Below are positions 1-6,419 of a DNA stretch of 6,739 nucleotides, in pieces. A program made the position numbers and the translations under genes. The DNA lies in NCBI GenBank assembly GCA_009776565.1, contig WRNQ01000091.1, positions 1 through 6,739 of the forward strand, read 5' to 3'. Every line of letters starts with the position of its first letter. Within the stretch, counting starts at the first letter, position 1. This DNA comes from Synergistaceae bacterium. Lineage in GTDB: Bacteria; Synergistota; Synergistia; Synergistales; Aminobacteriaceae. The notes beneath the pieces are model-generated. The model was not told where the DNA came from, did not search any database, and saw only the letters and a list, made by a program, of their open reading frames with translations.

Positions 1-897
1 GTGTCCGAAATCATAAAAGTGAGGTGCGAGGAAAAACAGCAGCAGTTTATTTCTACGTATGAAAAAATTCCCAATGTTTCTGTTTTGGGAGATAAACTAA
101 GGCTAAAGCAGGTGTTGATAAATCTTCTTGGAAATGCGGTTAAATTTACTCCCGAACGCGGGAAAATTGAACTTCTTTGTTCAAATGCGGAAGCCGGATG
201 CAGGGAACTGTTTATTACTTTTAGTATAATTGATTCCGGAATAGGCATGACACCTGAACAGATTAATAAACTTTTTAATCCCTTTGAACAGACAGATAAC
301 AGCATTGCCATCCGGTTCGGAGGAACCGGCCTAGGCCTTGTCATAAGCCAGGATCTAGTGAATCAGATGGGAGGGAAAATAGTAGTTAAAAGCAATCCGG
401 GAGAAGGTTCTGTTTTTTCCTTTACCATAGGACTCGAAGTTACTGAGTTTATAAAGAAAGACATTATTGTTCCCGACGATTATATTCCCGACCTTAAGGG
501 CAAACGTCTGCTTCTGGCAGAGGACATAGAAATTAACCGTGTTATAATTGCTGAACTTCTTTCTGAGACCAATGTAACAATTGATGAAGCCGAAGACGGC
601 CGCAAAGCAGTGGATATATTTTCATCTGCAATTCCCGGATATTACGATTTTATTTTTATGGATATTCAAATGCCAAATATGAACGGATATGATGCAGCGC
701 GCCTGATACGCGAAGCAGAAAAAGAACGCTGTAAAGGGAACACCCCTCTTATGCCTGTTCCCATCTATGCCATGACAGCAAATGCCTACCGCGAAGACAT
801 AGAAAAGGCAATTGAAGCAGGCATGAACGGCCATATTGCCAAACCGGTGGATGTAAAGATTTTAATGAAAGTACTCGGCGAGAATTTCCCGGCATAA
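1..897 (+). CDS. Hybrid sensor histidine kinase, C-terminal part (HATPase + receiver), 5' partial
   Basis: This is the C-terminal 298 residues of a hybrid two-component kinase that autophosphorylates and passes phosphate to its own receiver domain. The ATP-binding domain covers about residues 28-147: N-box NLLGNAVKFT (41-50, Mg/ATP Asn45), G1 box DSGIG (78-82), F-box LFNPFEQ (91-97) and G2 box GGTGLGL (107-113). A receiver domain covers about 166-297: acidic pair E174/D175, phospho-acceptor D221 in FMDIQMPNMNG, T259 in AMTA and K281-P282. All key residues are present, so this part looks functional. The dimerisation/phospho-His domain and any sensor domain must lie upstream of the window. The GTG at base 1 is therefore probably an internal codon, not the true start. 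The gene ends in two consecutive TAA codons (895-900). No Hpt domain is visible, so phosphate probably moves on to a separate protein. The signal sensed cannot be told from here. Confidence 0.93.
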   Translation: MSEIIKVRCEEKQQQFISTYEKIPNVSVLGDKLRLKQVLINLLGNAVKFTPERGKIELLCSNAEAGCRELFITFSIIDSGIGMTPEQINKLFNPFEQTDNSIAIRFGGTGLGLVISQDLVNQMGGKIVVKSNPGEGSVFSFTIGLEVTEFIKKDIIVPDDYIPDLKGKRLLLAEDIEINRVIIAELLSETNVTIDEAEDGRKAVDIFSSAIPGYYDFIFMDIQMPNMNGYDAARLIREAEKERCKGNTPLMPVPIYAMTANAYREDIEKAIEAGMNGHIAKPVDVKILMKVLGENFPA

Positions 898-900
898 TAA

Positions 901-1045
901 ACATAGCGCCCACGGCGGTACATAGCGCTCGCGGCGGAAGAAGCTCTCGCAGCGCTCACAGCGAACCACAGCGGTACGCAGCGAGGAGTATTTTTTCAAA
1001 TCTAAATAAAACTGTAGGACTTTTCCGGCTTTTTAATACATCTTC
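901..1045 (+). repeat. Intergenic repeat type A, copy A1
   Basis: This copy matches A2 (5596-5761) along its full length, apart from a longer insert inside the A2 core. It contains the 64-bp core (920-983) shared with the type B elements, then a type A-specific tail starting AGGAGTATTTTTTCAAATC. The core is built of degenerate 9-10 bp units around ACAGCG/ACATAGCG/GCGGCGG. It can fold into a stem of AGCGCT plus GCG (924-933) with CGC plus AGCGCT (948-956), with one bulged base. Similarity to A2 stops at about 1045, one base before the toxin-like reading frame becomes recognisable. It fills the whole gap between the kinase stop and that frame. Strand is given only to show that all copies are co-oriented. 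Confidence 0.85.
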
Positions 1046-1046
1046 T

Positions 1047-1271
1047 GCGTTTAAGCATAAGGTAACGAAAGATGACATTGTTCGGGCTTTTGAAACGTTC
1101 ATATATGAAGATATGCTCGAAGATTTTTTCAATAAACATCTTTTGCTTGGCTTTAATACTCATGGCAATTTGATAGAAGTAATGTATAATAGAATTAGTG
1201 TTGAATCCATTAAAGTGTTTCACGCTATGCCCTGCCGAAAGGCTTTTCGGGAAATGATAGAAAAGGAATGA
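1047..1271 (+). pseudogene. BrnT-like toxin reading frame lacking a start codon (probable 5'-truncated toxin)
   Basis: Reading the plus strand in the frame that ends at TGA 1269-1271 gives 74 residues beginning AFKHKVTKDDIVRAF, continuing through LLLGFNTHGNLIEVMYN and ending near VFHAMPCRKAFREMIEKE. The order KH-V-x-x-x-DI, then (I/L)G-x-(D/N)-x-x-GN-L-(I/L)EV, then HAM-x-x-R is what I know from small BrnT-like RNase toxins of about 70-95 residues. The TGA is 3 nt before the ATG of the antitoxin at 1275; toxin-first order fits brnT-brnA operons. The frame stays open upstream through repeat A1 but has no ATG, GTG or TTG before ATG 1113, which would drop the conserved N-terminal KH motif. A start at ATT 990 would give 93 residues, but AGGAG (984-988) lies too close to it. 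The 5' end thus seems lost or altered at the A1 junction; as little as the initiator Met may be missing. The family name is recalled, not searched. Confidence 0.6.
1263..1267 (+). promoter_or_regulatory. Shine-Dalgarno site of the antitoxin gene
   Basis: AAGGA lies 7 nt before ATG 1275, inside the last codons of the toxin-like frame. It supports the 1275 start and suggests that the antitoxin is translated on its own even if the upstream frame is not. Confidence 0.7.
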
Positions 1272-1274
1272 TTT

Positions 1275-1514
1275 ATGGAAAACTATACTGATATGACCGA
1301 TGCTGAATACGATGCTTTGGATGAATTTTTAACAAAAACTACGCCTAAAATCAAGAAAGGTACGGGTGGAGTTTTTACTGAAAATCGCACACGGATGCTG
1401 CTGCTTGACGAGGCAACTGTTCGTATTCTTGATGCACAGGCTAAAGCTGCTCACGAGACCCCTACCGAGTTTGTTACCCGGCTTATTAGACAAGGCATAA
1501 CGACAGCGGTTTAA
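1275..1514 (+). CDS. Small ribbon-helix-helix-like antitoxin (BrnA/CopG-like)
   Basis: This 79-residue protein is probably the antitoxin and autorepressor of the module that starts at 1047. The N-terminal part (about 1-35) is acidic then basic, begins MENYTDMTDAEYDALDEF and would be the likely toxin-binding arm. The C-terminal part (about 40-75) reads as a short strand RMLLLD, a helix EATVRILDAQAKAAH, a turn HETP and a second helix TEFVTRLIRQGI, which is the strand-helix-helix pattern of CopG-type DNA-binding folds. The start is set by AAGGA 7 nt upstream, and only 3 nt separate it from the toxin-frame stop, as in a co-transcribed pair. If the toxin frame is dead, this would be an orphan antitoxin that could still repress or neutralise related toxins. 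Family assignment rests on pattern and context only. Confidence 0.75.
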   Translation: MENYTDMTDAEYDALDEFLTKTTPKIKKGTGGVFTENRTRMLLLDEATVRILDAQAKAAHETPTEFVTRLIRQGITTAV

Positions 1515-1522
1515 ATTTTTAT

Positions 1523-1536
1523 TTTACTTCGGTAAA
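1523..1536 (+). terminator. Weak stem-loop after the antitoxin gene
   Basis: TTTAC-TTCG-GTAAA forms a 5-bp stem with a UUCG tetraloop 9 nt after the antitoxin stop. The stem is AT-rich and no T-run follows it, so it is at best a weak terminator or an RNA 3'-end stabiliser. Confidence 0.25.
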
Positions 1537-1577
1537 GAGATAACCGTTTATATATAGTTATTTTACTTTGTGACTTC

Positions 1578-1831
1578 GGAGTTTGTAGGAAAACCTTGCC
1601 AAAAAACCGCCCACAGCGGTACATAGCGCTCTCGGCGGAAGAAGCTCTCGCAGCGCTCACAGCGAACCACAGCGGTACGCAGCGGAAGAATAGGGTGGAT
1701 TATCATGGTTAGTAGATTTTGTATTAATTTTTAATAAATAAAAGCAAAATCCATTCTCTAAGGAATAATTATTCGCCGTGCCACTAATTAAAATAATAAT
1801 TCAACCACAGAGGCCACAGAGCGTTATGCGA
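1578..1831 (+). repeat. Intergenic repeat type B, copy B1
   Basis: This copy matches B2 (6420-6739) from GGAGTTTGTAGGAAAACC onward. It has the same 64-bp core as A1 (1621-1684; one mismatch to A1), then a B-specific stretch beginning GAAGAATAGGGTGG. Next come an AT-rich run, the perfect 12-bp palindrome GAATAATTATTC (1763-1774), CGCCGTG (1774-1780) and AACCACAGAGGCCACAGAG (1803-1821). Compared with B2 it lacks 70 bp between the two CGCCGTG copies that B2 has. Its right limit is uncertain because B2 is cut by the window end. No reading frame in it looks like a protein. Confidence 0.85.
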
Positions 1832-1860
1832 AACAACATTCCTCTGTGCTCTCTGTGGTT
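1803..1860. repeat. Imperfect 19-bp inverted repeat at the right end of B1
   Basis: AACCACAGAGGCCACAGAG (1803-1821) faces CTCTGTGCTCTCTGTGGTT (1842-1860). The arms pair at 17 of 19 positions around a 20-nt loop. Each arm is itself two near-copies of CCACAGAG. B2 contains the left arm up to the window end, so the right arm should follow just outside. There is no T-run, so a REP-like or MITE-like end is more likely than a terminator. Confidence 0.75.
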
Positions 1861-1878
1861 ATATTCTTTCTTAGCGTT

Positions 1879-1951
1879 CTTTGCGGCTTTGCGCCTTTGC
1901 GTGAGCTCTTATTCGAGAATTTAATCACGCAGAGACGCCAAGGACGCAAAG
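1879..1951. repeat. Imperfect inverted repeat of CTTTGCG units
   Basis: The left arm (1879-1903) is three tandem 8-bp units: CTTTGCGG, CTTTGCGC and CTTTGCGT. The right arm (1926-1951, CACGCAGAGACGCC then AAGGACGCAAAG) is its imperfect reverse complement, with solid matches at both arm ends. It lies between B1 and the 3' end of the minus-strand lipoprotein gene. It could end or stabilise that transcript, but it has no clear U-tail. Similar CTTTGCG-type intergenic repeats occur in many bacterial genomes, which is general knowledge and not checked here. Confidence 0.6.
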
Positions 1952-2020
1952 TTATTTTTGAGGCACAAGAGCTTCAAGCACGTTACGCGTAATTCCCTTG
2001 CTACGCGCTTCCCCCACCAT

Positions 2021-5000
2021 CTAAATCTTCGTCCACGTATTGCTGCTTCCATTCGGTCTCGTATATGTCCCTATTCCACCGAAATAATTTGATAAATACA
2101 CATTTCGCAAATCACCGGGGAACGAAAAGACAGCTGAAAAACTATTACTACTGATAGTTCCCAAAAAAATTACCTTGGTTAGGTTTCCAATATTGAAAGC
2201 ATAATCCGAAATGTATACAACACTACTTGGTATTGTAACACTGGTTAGTTTACAGTCACTAAAAACACCTGTTGCAATCCATGTAATTTTGTTTGGTATT
2301 GTTACACTAGTAAGCTCTATACAACCGGAGAAAGCATAATCCCCAATGTCAATAACGCTGTTTGGTATTATTACACTTTTAAGGCTTGTACAGAGGTAGA
2401 AAGACTGTTGTCCAATGCTGGTAACTCCATTTTGTATTGTTACACTAGCAAGCTCTGTACAACGGTAGAAAGCAAGGTTCCCAATACTGGTAACGCTGCT
2501 TGGTATTGTTATGCTGGTTAAGCTTGTGCATTCTTTAAATGCTTCAGTTCCAATACCGGAGACTTCATTTTGTATTGTTACATCGGTAAGCCCTGTGCAG
2601 CCGGAGAAAGAAGAATTTCCAATGTAGTTAACGCTGCTTGGTATTGTTATACTTGTTAGACTTGTGCAGCCGGAAAAAGCATTATCCCCAATGCTGGTAA
2701 CACTGTTTGGTATTGTTACATCAATAAGCCCTGTGCAGTCGGAGAAAGAACCATCATGAATTATGGTAACATTTTCAGAAAATATAACTTTTAATCCAAT
2801 ATTGTTATTAAATACTGAACTCCAGCTAAACAAAAAATAACTAATATTAGTTTGTATGTATGCGTTAAGGTTTATACAATTGCCAAAAGCAGAATTTCCA
2901 ATGCTGGTAACGCTACCTGGTATTGTTATACTTGTTAAACTTGTGCAGCCGGAGAAAGCATTATCATCAATGTTGGTAACACTGTTTGGTATTGTTATAC
3001 TGGTAAGATTTGTACAGGTTCTGAAAGCAGAATTTCCAATGCTGGTAACGCTGCTTGGTATTGTTATACTGGTTAAATTTGTGCAGTTCCTGAAAGTACC
3101 CATCTCGATTCTGGTAACACTGTTTGGTATTATTATACTTATAAGCCCTGTGCAGCCATTGAAAGCATCAATTTCAATACTGGCAACGCTGCTTGGTATG
3201 GTTACACTGGCAAGCCCTATACAGTTTTTAAAAGCAAGATCCCCAATAGTGGTAACACTATTTGGTATTTTTATACTAGCTAGACTTGTGCAACCTTGGA
3301 AAGCACTACCCGCAATACTGGTAACGCTGCCTGGTATTGTTATGCTGTTTAGACTTGTGCAGTTGGAGAAAGTACCACTCCCAAAGCTGGTAACTCCATT
3401 TTGTATTGTCACATTAGTAAGCCCTGTGCAATCGGAGAATACACCATTCCCAATGCTGGTAACGCTGTTTGGAATTATTATACTTGTTAGCCCTGTACAA
3501 CCATTGAAAGCATTATTCCCAATGCTGGTAACACTGCTTGGTATTGTAATATTGGTAAGCCCTATGCAGTTGTAGAAAGCCATATCCGCAATGTTGGTAA
3601 CACTGTTTGGTATTGTTATACTGGCTAGACTTGTGCAGTTTCTAAAAACAGAATTCAAGATATTGGTAACGCTGCTTGGTATTGTTATGCTGGTAAGCCC
3701 TATGCAGTTGTAGAAAGCCATATCCGCAATGCTGTGTAATGCAGGAAAATTAATATTTTCAAAACTGGTACAACCAAAAAAAACGTAAGTGCCGAGATTA
3801 GTTACATTTATTGCGTTTATTAATTTAAGTTTTCTTAATCCTGAAAAGGTTACAGAAGATGATCCTCCTGCTTGTATACCAACAGCTTCGTCAGGCAGTA
3901 CCAAAGACACTATATTATCGTTTTTAATTGAATAAATTGGATCAAAAACCCCGTCAGAACGTAAGCCGCCTCCGTAACTTAAAATGGAGCGGGCACAGCC
4001 GGAAAGATCAAGGGATACATATTTGCCTTCATATTCAATTGCAGCCAGTATAGCAAGCCAGTTAGTTTCTGTAAGACGCACGCTTAAAGAAAGGTTTACT
4101 GGATCGTCTTCACTTGTGCCGCCATCCTGTCCTGCAAGATAATAGCTTATGTCGTCTACATCAACAATAATACCGAATGAATAATCCCATTTTGCATATA
4201 GGGCAATGTTCTTTGTAACAGGGCTGCTAAAATCATAAACTGTGTTTAAATCCATATCCTTATACCAGCCGCCGAAGTAAAAGCCGCTTCGGATCGGGTT
4301 TGTGGGTTTTACTGCCAATGATCCTTCAGCTATCCTTTGGTCGACTGTCTGGCTGCCGCCGTTACTTACAAAACGCACATTATAAAAAGAGAAACCGGGT
4401 ATCTCTTCCCATTTGGCATATAATGATGTATTGGCATTTATTTTCAAGGGAAAAGCTATAGAAGTATTATATTCAGGATCGCTATACCAGCCTTCAAAGG
4501 TATAGCCGTTTTTTGTCATTGCTGAAGGTTGTTTTATAGTACTGCCCTCTTGTACAGTTACAGGGCTTTCCGGCGCGGGTGAGCCGCCTAAGGTATTATA
4601 AACCACAGTGTAATTTTTCTGAGAGTTATTACCCTGCGCATTTACTCCTGTATCAAACCCATTAATAAACCAGTTGCCGTTTGCGCCTATTGTAATGGCG
4701 CCGGAACCATTTACTATATCAGAGCTTGTAAGAGCCTTTGTGCCAAGTTCTGTGGTTTGTCCTCCGCTTATTTTTACTTTTATGGGAGCATTATCTTTAT
4801 TCCATACTATGGTGCTGTCTCCCTTCATTATTATTATATAGTAGCCGTCCCCTTCGGGAATGCCGCTTATTGTAAAATTGCCTTTGTTGTCTGTTGTCGC
4901 CATGTATGATGTTCCTGCAACAGAAACCAAAAACCCAAAATTGCCTGTTTTATTGCCGTCCAGAGTTATACAACCGCTTATGGAACCCACAGGCGTTAAT

Positions 5001-5458
5001 TTTAGAACACCTGCGTCTATTGTCTCGCCTTCTATTACGTTAAGGTTTACTTTTACGGATTTTTCTAAGCTATCTTTTGATGAGGCATATACTGTATATG
5101 TTCCGGCTTCCAGATTTGGAATTAAAAATGAACCATTGGCTTTTGTTTCTGTCTGTGCTGCAATGGAACGGACTGCGCCTATATTCCTTGCTATTTTTTC
5201 CATTTCTGGCTTATTTGCTACTATTTTTGCCGCTGTAATAGCCGCCATTGAGCGAAAACCGTCAGTTTTTTCAAGGGTTATGGTTATCCCGCCGTGGTCT
5301 TTCCCGCTTGTAAATAACGCCTTCCCGCTGATAGACCCCAGCACAGGTTCTTCCGGAGCAGCAGAATCGGGCATTTTACAGCCCCAAAAGGCCATAAGTA
5401 AAACGACACCAAACACGATTACGGCTGGATTTAATACAAAAAACTTCTGGATTCTCAT
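2021..5458 (-). CDS. BspA-like leucine-rich-repeat surface lipoprotein
   Basis: A predicted lipid-anchored surface protein of 1145 residues, probably an adhesin or host/polymer-binding protein. Residues 1-26 form a signal peptide ending AFWG before Cys27, a relaxed spirochaetal lipobox. Two carboxypeptidase-regulatory-like beta domains follow (about 42-154 and 157-242), with NGSFLIPNLEAGTYTVY and KGNFTISGIPEGDGYY. Then come a short GNWFINGFDTG motif (261-271) and two Listeria/Bacteroides (Flg_new) repeats ending in LYAKW (about 283-350) and ALYAKW (about 359-424). A linking domain (about 430-565) contains KYVSLDLSGC. About 24 BspA-type repeats run from 566 to about 1115, consensus LTSITIPxSVTxIGxxAFxxCTx. 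The tail is GGIGTYTRPNGSSNTWTKI. There is no catalytic motif. The start is supported by AAGGGG 6 nt upstream. The gene stands alone, opposite in strand to all its neighbours. BspA and LrrA relatives bind host proteins and mediate attachment; the ligand here is unknown. Confidence 0.93.
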   Translation of the reverse strand: MRIQKFFVLNPAVIVFGVVLLMAFWGCKMPDSAAPEEPVLGSISGKALFTSGKDHGGITITLEKTDGFRSMAAITAAKIVANKPEMEKIARNIGAVRSIAAQTETKANGSFLIPNLEAGTYTVYASSKDSLEKSVKVNLNVIEGETIDAGVLKLTPVGSISGCITLDGNKTGNFGFLVSVAGTSYMATTDNKGNFTISGIPEGDGYYIIIMKGDSTIVWNKDNAPIKVKISGGQTTELGTKALTSSDIVNGSGAITIGANGNWFINGFDTGVNAQGNNSQKNYTVVYNTLGGSPAPESPVTVQEGSTIKQPSAMTKNGYTFEGWYSDPEYNTSIAFPLKINANTSLYAKWEEIPGFSFYNVRFVSNGGSQTVDQRIAEGSLAVKPTNPIRSGFYFGGWYKDMDLNTVYDFSSPVTKNIALYAKWDYSFGIIVDVDDISYYLAGQDGGTSEDDPVNLSLSVRLTETNWLAILAAIEYEGKYVSLDLSGCARSILSYGGGLRSDGVFDPIYSIKNDNIVSLVLPDEAVGIQAGGSSSVTFSGLRKLKLINAINVTNLGTYVFFGCTSFENINFPALHSIADMAFYNCIGLTSITIPSSVTNILNSVFRNCTSLASITIPNSVTNIADMAFYNCIGLTNITIPSSVTSIGNNAFNGCTGLTSIIIPNSVTSIGNGVFSDCTGLTNVTIQNGVTSFGSGTFSNCTSLNSITIPGSVTSIAGSAFQGCTSLASIKIPNSVTTIGDLAFKNCIGLASVTIPSSVASIEIDAFNGCTGLISIIIPNSVTRIEMGTFRNCTNLTSITIPSSVTSIGNSAFRTCTNLTSITIPNSVTNIDDNAFSGCTSLTSITIPGSVTSIGNSAFGNCINLNAYIQTNISYFLFSWSSVFNNNIGLKVIFSENVTIIHDGSFSDCTGLIDVTIPNSVTSIGDNAFSGCTSLTSITIPSSVNYIGNSSFSGCTGLTDVTIQNEVSGIGTEAFKECTSLTSITIPSSVTSIGNLAFYRCTELASVTIQNGVTSIGQQSFYLCTSLKSVIIPNSVIDIGDYAFSGCIELTSVTIPNKITWIATGVFSDCKLTSVTIPSSVVYISDYAFNIGNLTKVIFLGTISSNSFSAVFSFPGDLRNVYLSNYFGGIGTYTRPNGSSNTWTKI
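2183..3763 (-). repeat. Tandem 69-bp coding repeats (leucine-rich repeat array)
   Basis: The stretch encodes residues 566-1092 of the lipoprotein as 23 tandem units, 19 of them exactly 23 codons (69 bp). Many units remain very similar in DNA; on the plus strand the string CTGGTAACGCTGCTTGGTAT or close variants recurs. The array is interrupted at 2729-2869 (residues 864-910) by two degenerate units of 25 and 22 residues. Such arrays are expected to gain and lose units by recombination or slippage. Confidence 0.92.
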
Positions 5459-5464
5459 TTATTT

Positions 5465-5470
5465 CCCCTT
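5465..5470 (-). promoter_or_regulatory. Shine-Dalgarno site of the lipoprotein gene
   Basis: On the minus strand AAGGGG lies 6 nt before the ATG at 5458, which fixes that start and places the signal peptide directly at the N-terminus. Confidence 0.8.
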
Positions 5471-5595
5471 CAGTGTAAAATTTAACTCAACTATACATGC
5501 TCACAGCTAAAAGTATATTACACTGGGAGTTAAAATTCAGAGATTTTTGATAAATTTTACATAATTTTTTAATCCTGCAGAGACTATAGGGAAGT

Positions 5596-5761
5596 ACATA
5601 GCGGGTACGGCGGTACATAGCGCTCGCGGCGGAAGAAGTTCTCGCAGCGCTCACTTCGCCTGACTACTTGGTACAAGTAGTCAGGAGCGGTACACAGCGA
5701 GGAGTATTTTTTCAAATCTAAATAAATCTGTAGGATTTTTCCTGCCTTTTAGTATATCTTC
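5596..5761 (+). repeat. Intergenic repeat type A, copy A2, with inserted hairpin
   Basis: This copy aligns with A1 (901-1045) end to end. In the core (5615-5699) a 10-bp piece of the standard sequence is replaced by 31 bp carrying a perfect hairpin; apart from that the two copies are the same length. The type A tail (AGGAGTATTTTTTCAAATC and on to TATATCTTC) is conserved, with several point differences in its last 38 bp. It ends 52 bp before the antitoxin gene at 5814. Confidence 0.85.
5659..5685. repeat. Perfect 12-bp inverted repeat inside A2
   Basis: CCTGACTACTTG and CAAGTAGTCAGG are exact reverse complements separated by only GTA. None of the other three core copies has this. With a 3-nt loop and no T-run it is more likely an inserted or recombination-derived palindrome than a terminator. 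Confidence 0.8.
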
Positions 5762-5778
5762 ACAGTTTTTGCTTTTTA

Positions 5779-5807
5779 TTGATTTTTTATGGTTTTTAGG
5801 TTATGAT
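5779..5807 (+). promoter_or_regulatory. Candidate sigma-70-type promoter of the MazF-family module
   Basis: TTGATT (5779-5784) and TATGAT (5802-5807) are separated by 17 bp, and each is one or two bases from consensus. A start about 7 nt after the -10 box falls on the antitoxin ATG at 5814, so the transcript could be leaderless; there is no convincing Shine-Dalgarno site. The region is very AT-rich, so a chance match is possible. Confidence 0.45.
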
Positions 5808-5813
5808 TAACAC

Positions 5814-6035
5814 ATGACAATAACACAGACTGTGGATATTCCGGTCAGCCGCAAAATTACTCTTGAAGTTCCCCGTGAAATACCGGCGGGAAAAACTATT
5901 ATTACCTTTACTCCGTCTTCAGCTATAAAGAAAAAAATGACGGAGAAAGAAGAAATCGAATATATTAATCGTAATGCCAAAAGCCTAAACAAAGAAGCTA
6001 TGGATGTGCTTTCTTATCAAGTGGATATTTTTTGA
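5814..6035 (+). CDS. Antitoxin of a MazF/PemK-type toxin-antitoxin module
   Basis: This 73-residue protein is encoded directly before a MazF-type toxin and overlaps it by 4 nt (TTGA, 6032-6035), the usual layout for an antitoxin that binds and neutralises the toxin and represses the operon. The N-terminal part (about 1-34) is strand-rich: [20 protein letters not shown], then [14 protein letters not shown]. This could be a swapped-hairpin DNA-binding or dimerisation region. The C-terminal part (about 42-73) is helical and amphipathic, with [19 protein letters not shown] as the probable toxin-binding segment. The start at ATG 5814 has only TAGG-like pairing upstream (5797-5800), so translation may be leaderless. 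No classical MazE AbrB motif is obvious, so the exact antitoxin family is left open. The antitoxin role rests mainly on gene order and overlap. Confidence 0.8.
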   Translation: MTITQTVDIPVSRKITLEVPREIPAGKTIITFTPSSAIKKKMTEKEEIEYINRNAKSLNKEAMDVLSYQVDIF

Positions 6036-6358
6036 AACGCGGGGATTTGTATCGGGTCTATCGGGGATCCAAAAATGACCCAAAAGAATATAGGGTTTTT
6101 CTGATTGTTTCCAGACAATTGCTTATAGATACTCAATTTTCAACAGTAATCTGTGCTCCTGTTTATACTAAATATGGTGGACTTCCTACTCAAGTTGAAG
6201 TTGGCGTTGATGAAGGACTGAAGCACGACAGCACTGTCAGCTGCGATGACCTTATCAGTATACCTAAATCCTTACTTACTGATTACATCGGTGCCCTCTC
6301 GGATACCAAAATGGAAGCAGTAAATATCGCACTCCGCATTGCTCTGGGTACTGGATAA
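6032..6358 (+). CDS. mazF: MazF/PemK-family endoribonuclease toxin
   Basis: A 108-residue protein of normal MazF length, predicted to cut single-stranded mRNA at short sequence motifs and halt growth when its antitoxin is degraded. It opens [12 protein letters not shown], the standard MazF first strand RGD-(V/L/I)-[11 protein letters not shown] (19-28) carries Arg21, matching the catalytic arginine of the family's R-P-V-L-V strand. VICAPVYTK (39-47) carries Thr46 at the place of the catalytic Thr/Ser. LPTQVEV (51-57), [19 protein letters not shown] (62-80) and YIGALS (85-90) follow the rest of the fold. The start is TTG 6032, overlapping the antitoxin TGA (6033-6035). With no strong Shine-Dalgarno site of its own, translation is probably coupled to the antitoxin, keeping toxin output low. 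The reading frame is intact to TAA 6356. Cleavage specificity cannot be read from the sequence. Confidence 0.92.
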   Translation: MKRGDLYRVYRGSKNDPKEYRVFLIVSRQLLIDTQFSTVICAPVYTKYGGLPTQVEVGVDEGLKHDSTVSCDDLISIPKSLLTDYIGALSDTKMEAVNIALRIALGTG

Positions 6359-6419
6359 TCATCATCCTTCACGTTAAGTGCAATCTGCTTACCACGATCT
6401 TCCACCCTCTTCCCCCGCT

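Noticed and set aside
622..834. 70-codon minus-strand frame
   Set aside because: It is antisense to the receiver domain, whose active-site residues are all present on the plus strand.
898..1046. Extension of the toxin frame into repeat A1 as an ordinary N-terminus
   Set aside because: The frame is open there but has no ATG, GTG or TTG, and its translation is arginine/alanine/serine-rich repeat sequence unlike any toxin N-terminus.
1002..1223. 73-codon minus-strand frame
   Set aside because: The plus strand here encodes the motif-rich toxin frame joined to an antitoxin. The minus frame lacks any recognisable motif.
2856..3575. 239-codon plus-strand open frame opposite the leucine-rich array
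   Set aside because: It is the antisense reading of the 69-bp coding repeats, which stays open because the repeats are in phase. Its product is a monotonous hydrophobic repeat with no start signal.
2183..3763. CRISPR array
   Set aside because: The 69-bp period is in-frame coding repeats of leucine-rich units with no distinct spacers.
4860..5510. 216-codon plus-strand open frame opposite the lipoprotein N-terminus
   Set aside because: It lies antisense to clear signal-peptide and domain-coding sequence, with no family resemblance or ribosome binding site.
5807..5992. 61-codon minus-strand frame
   Set aside because: It is antisense to the antitoxin that overlaps the MazF-type toxin.
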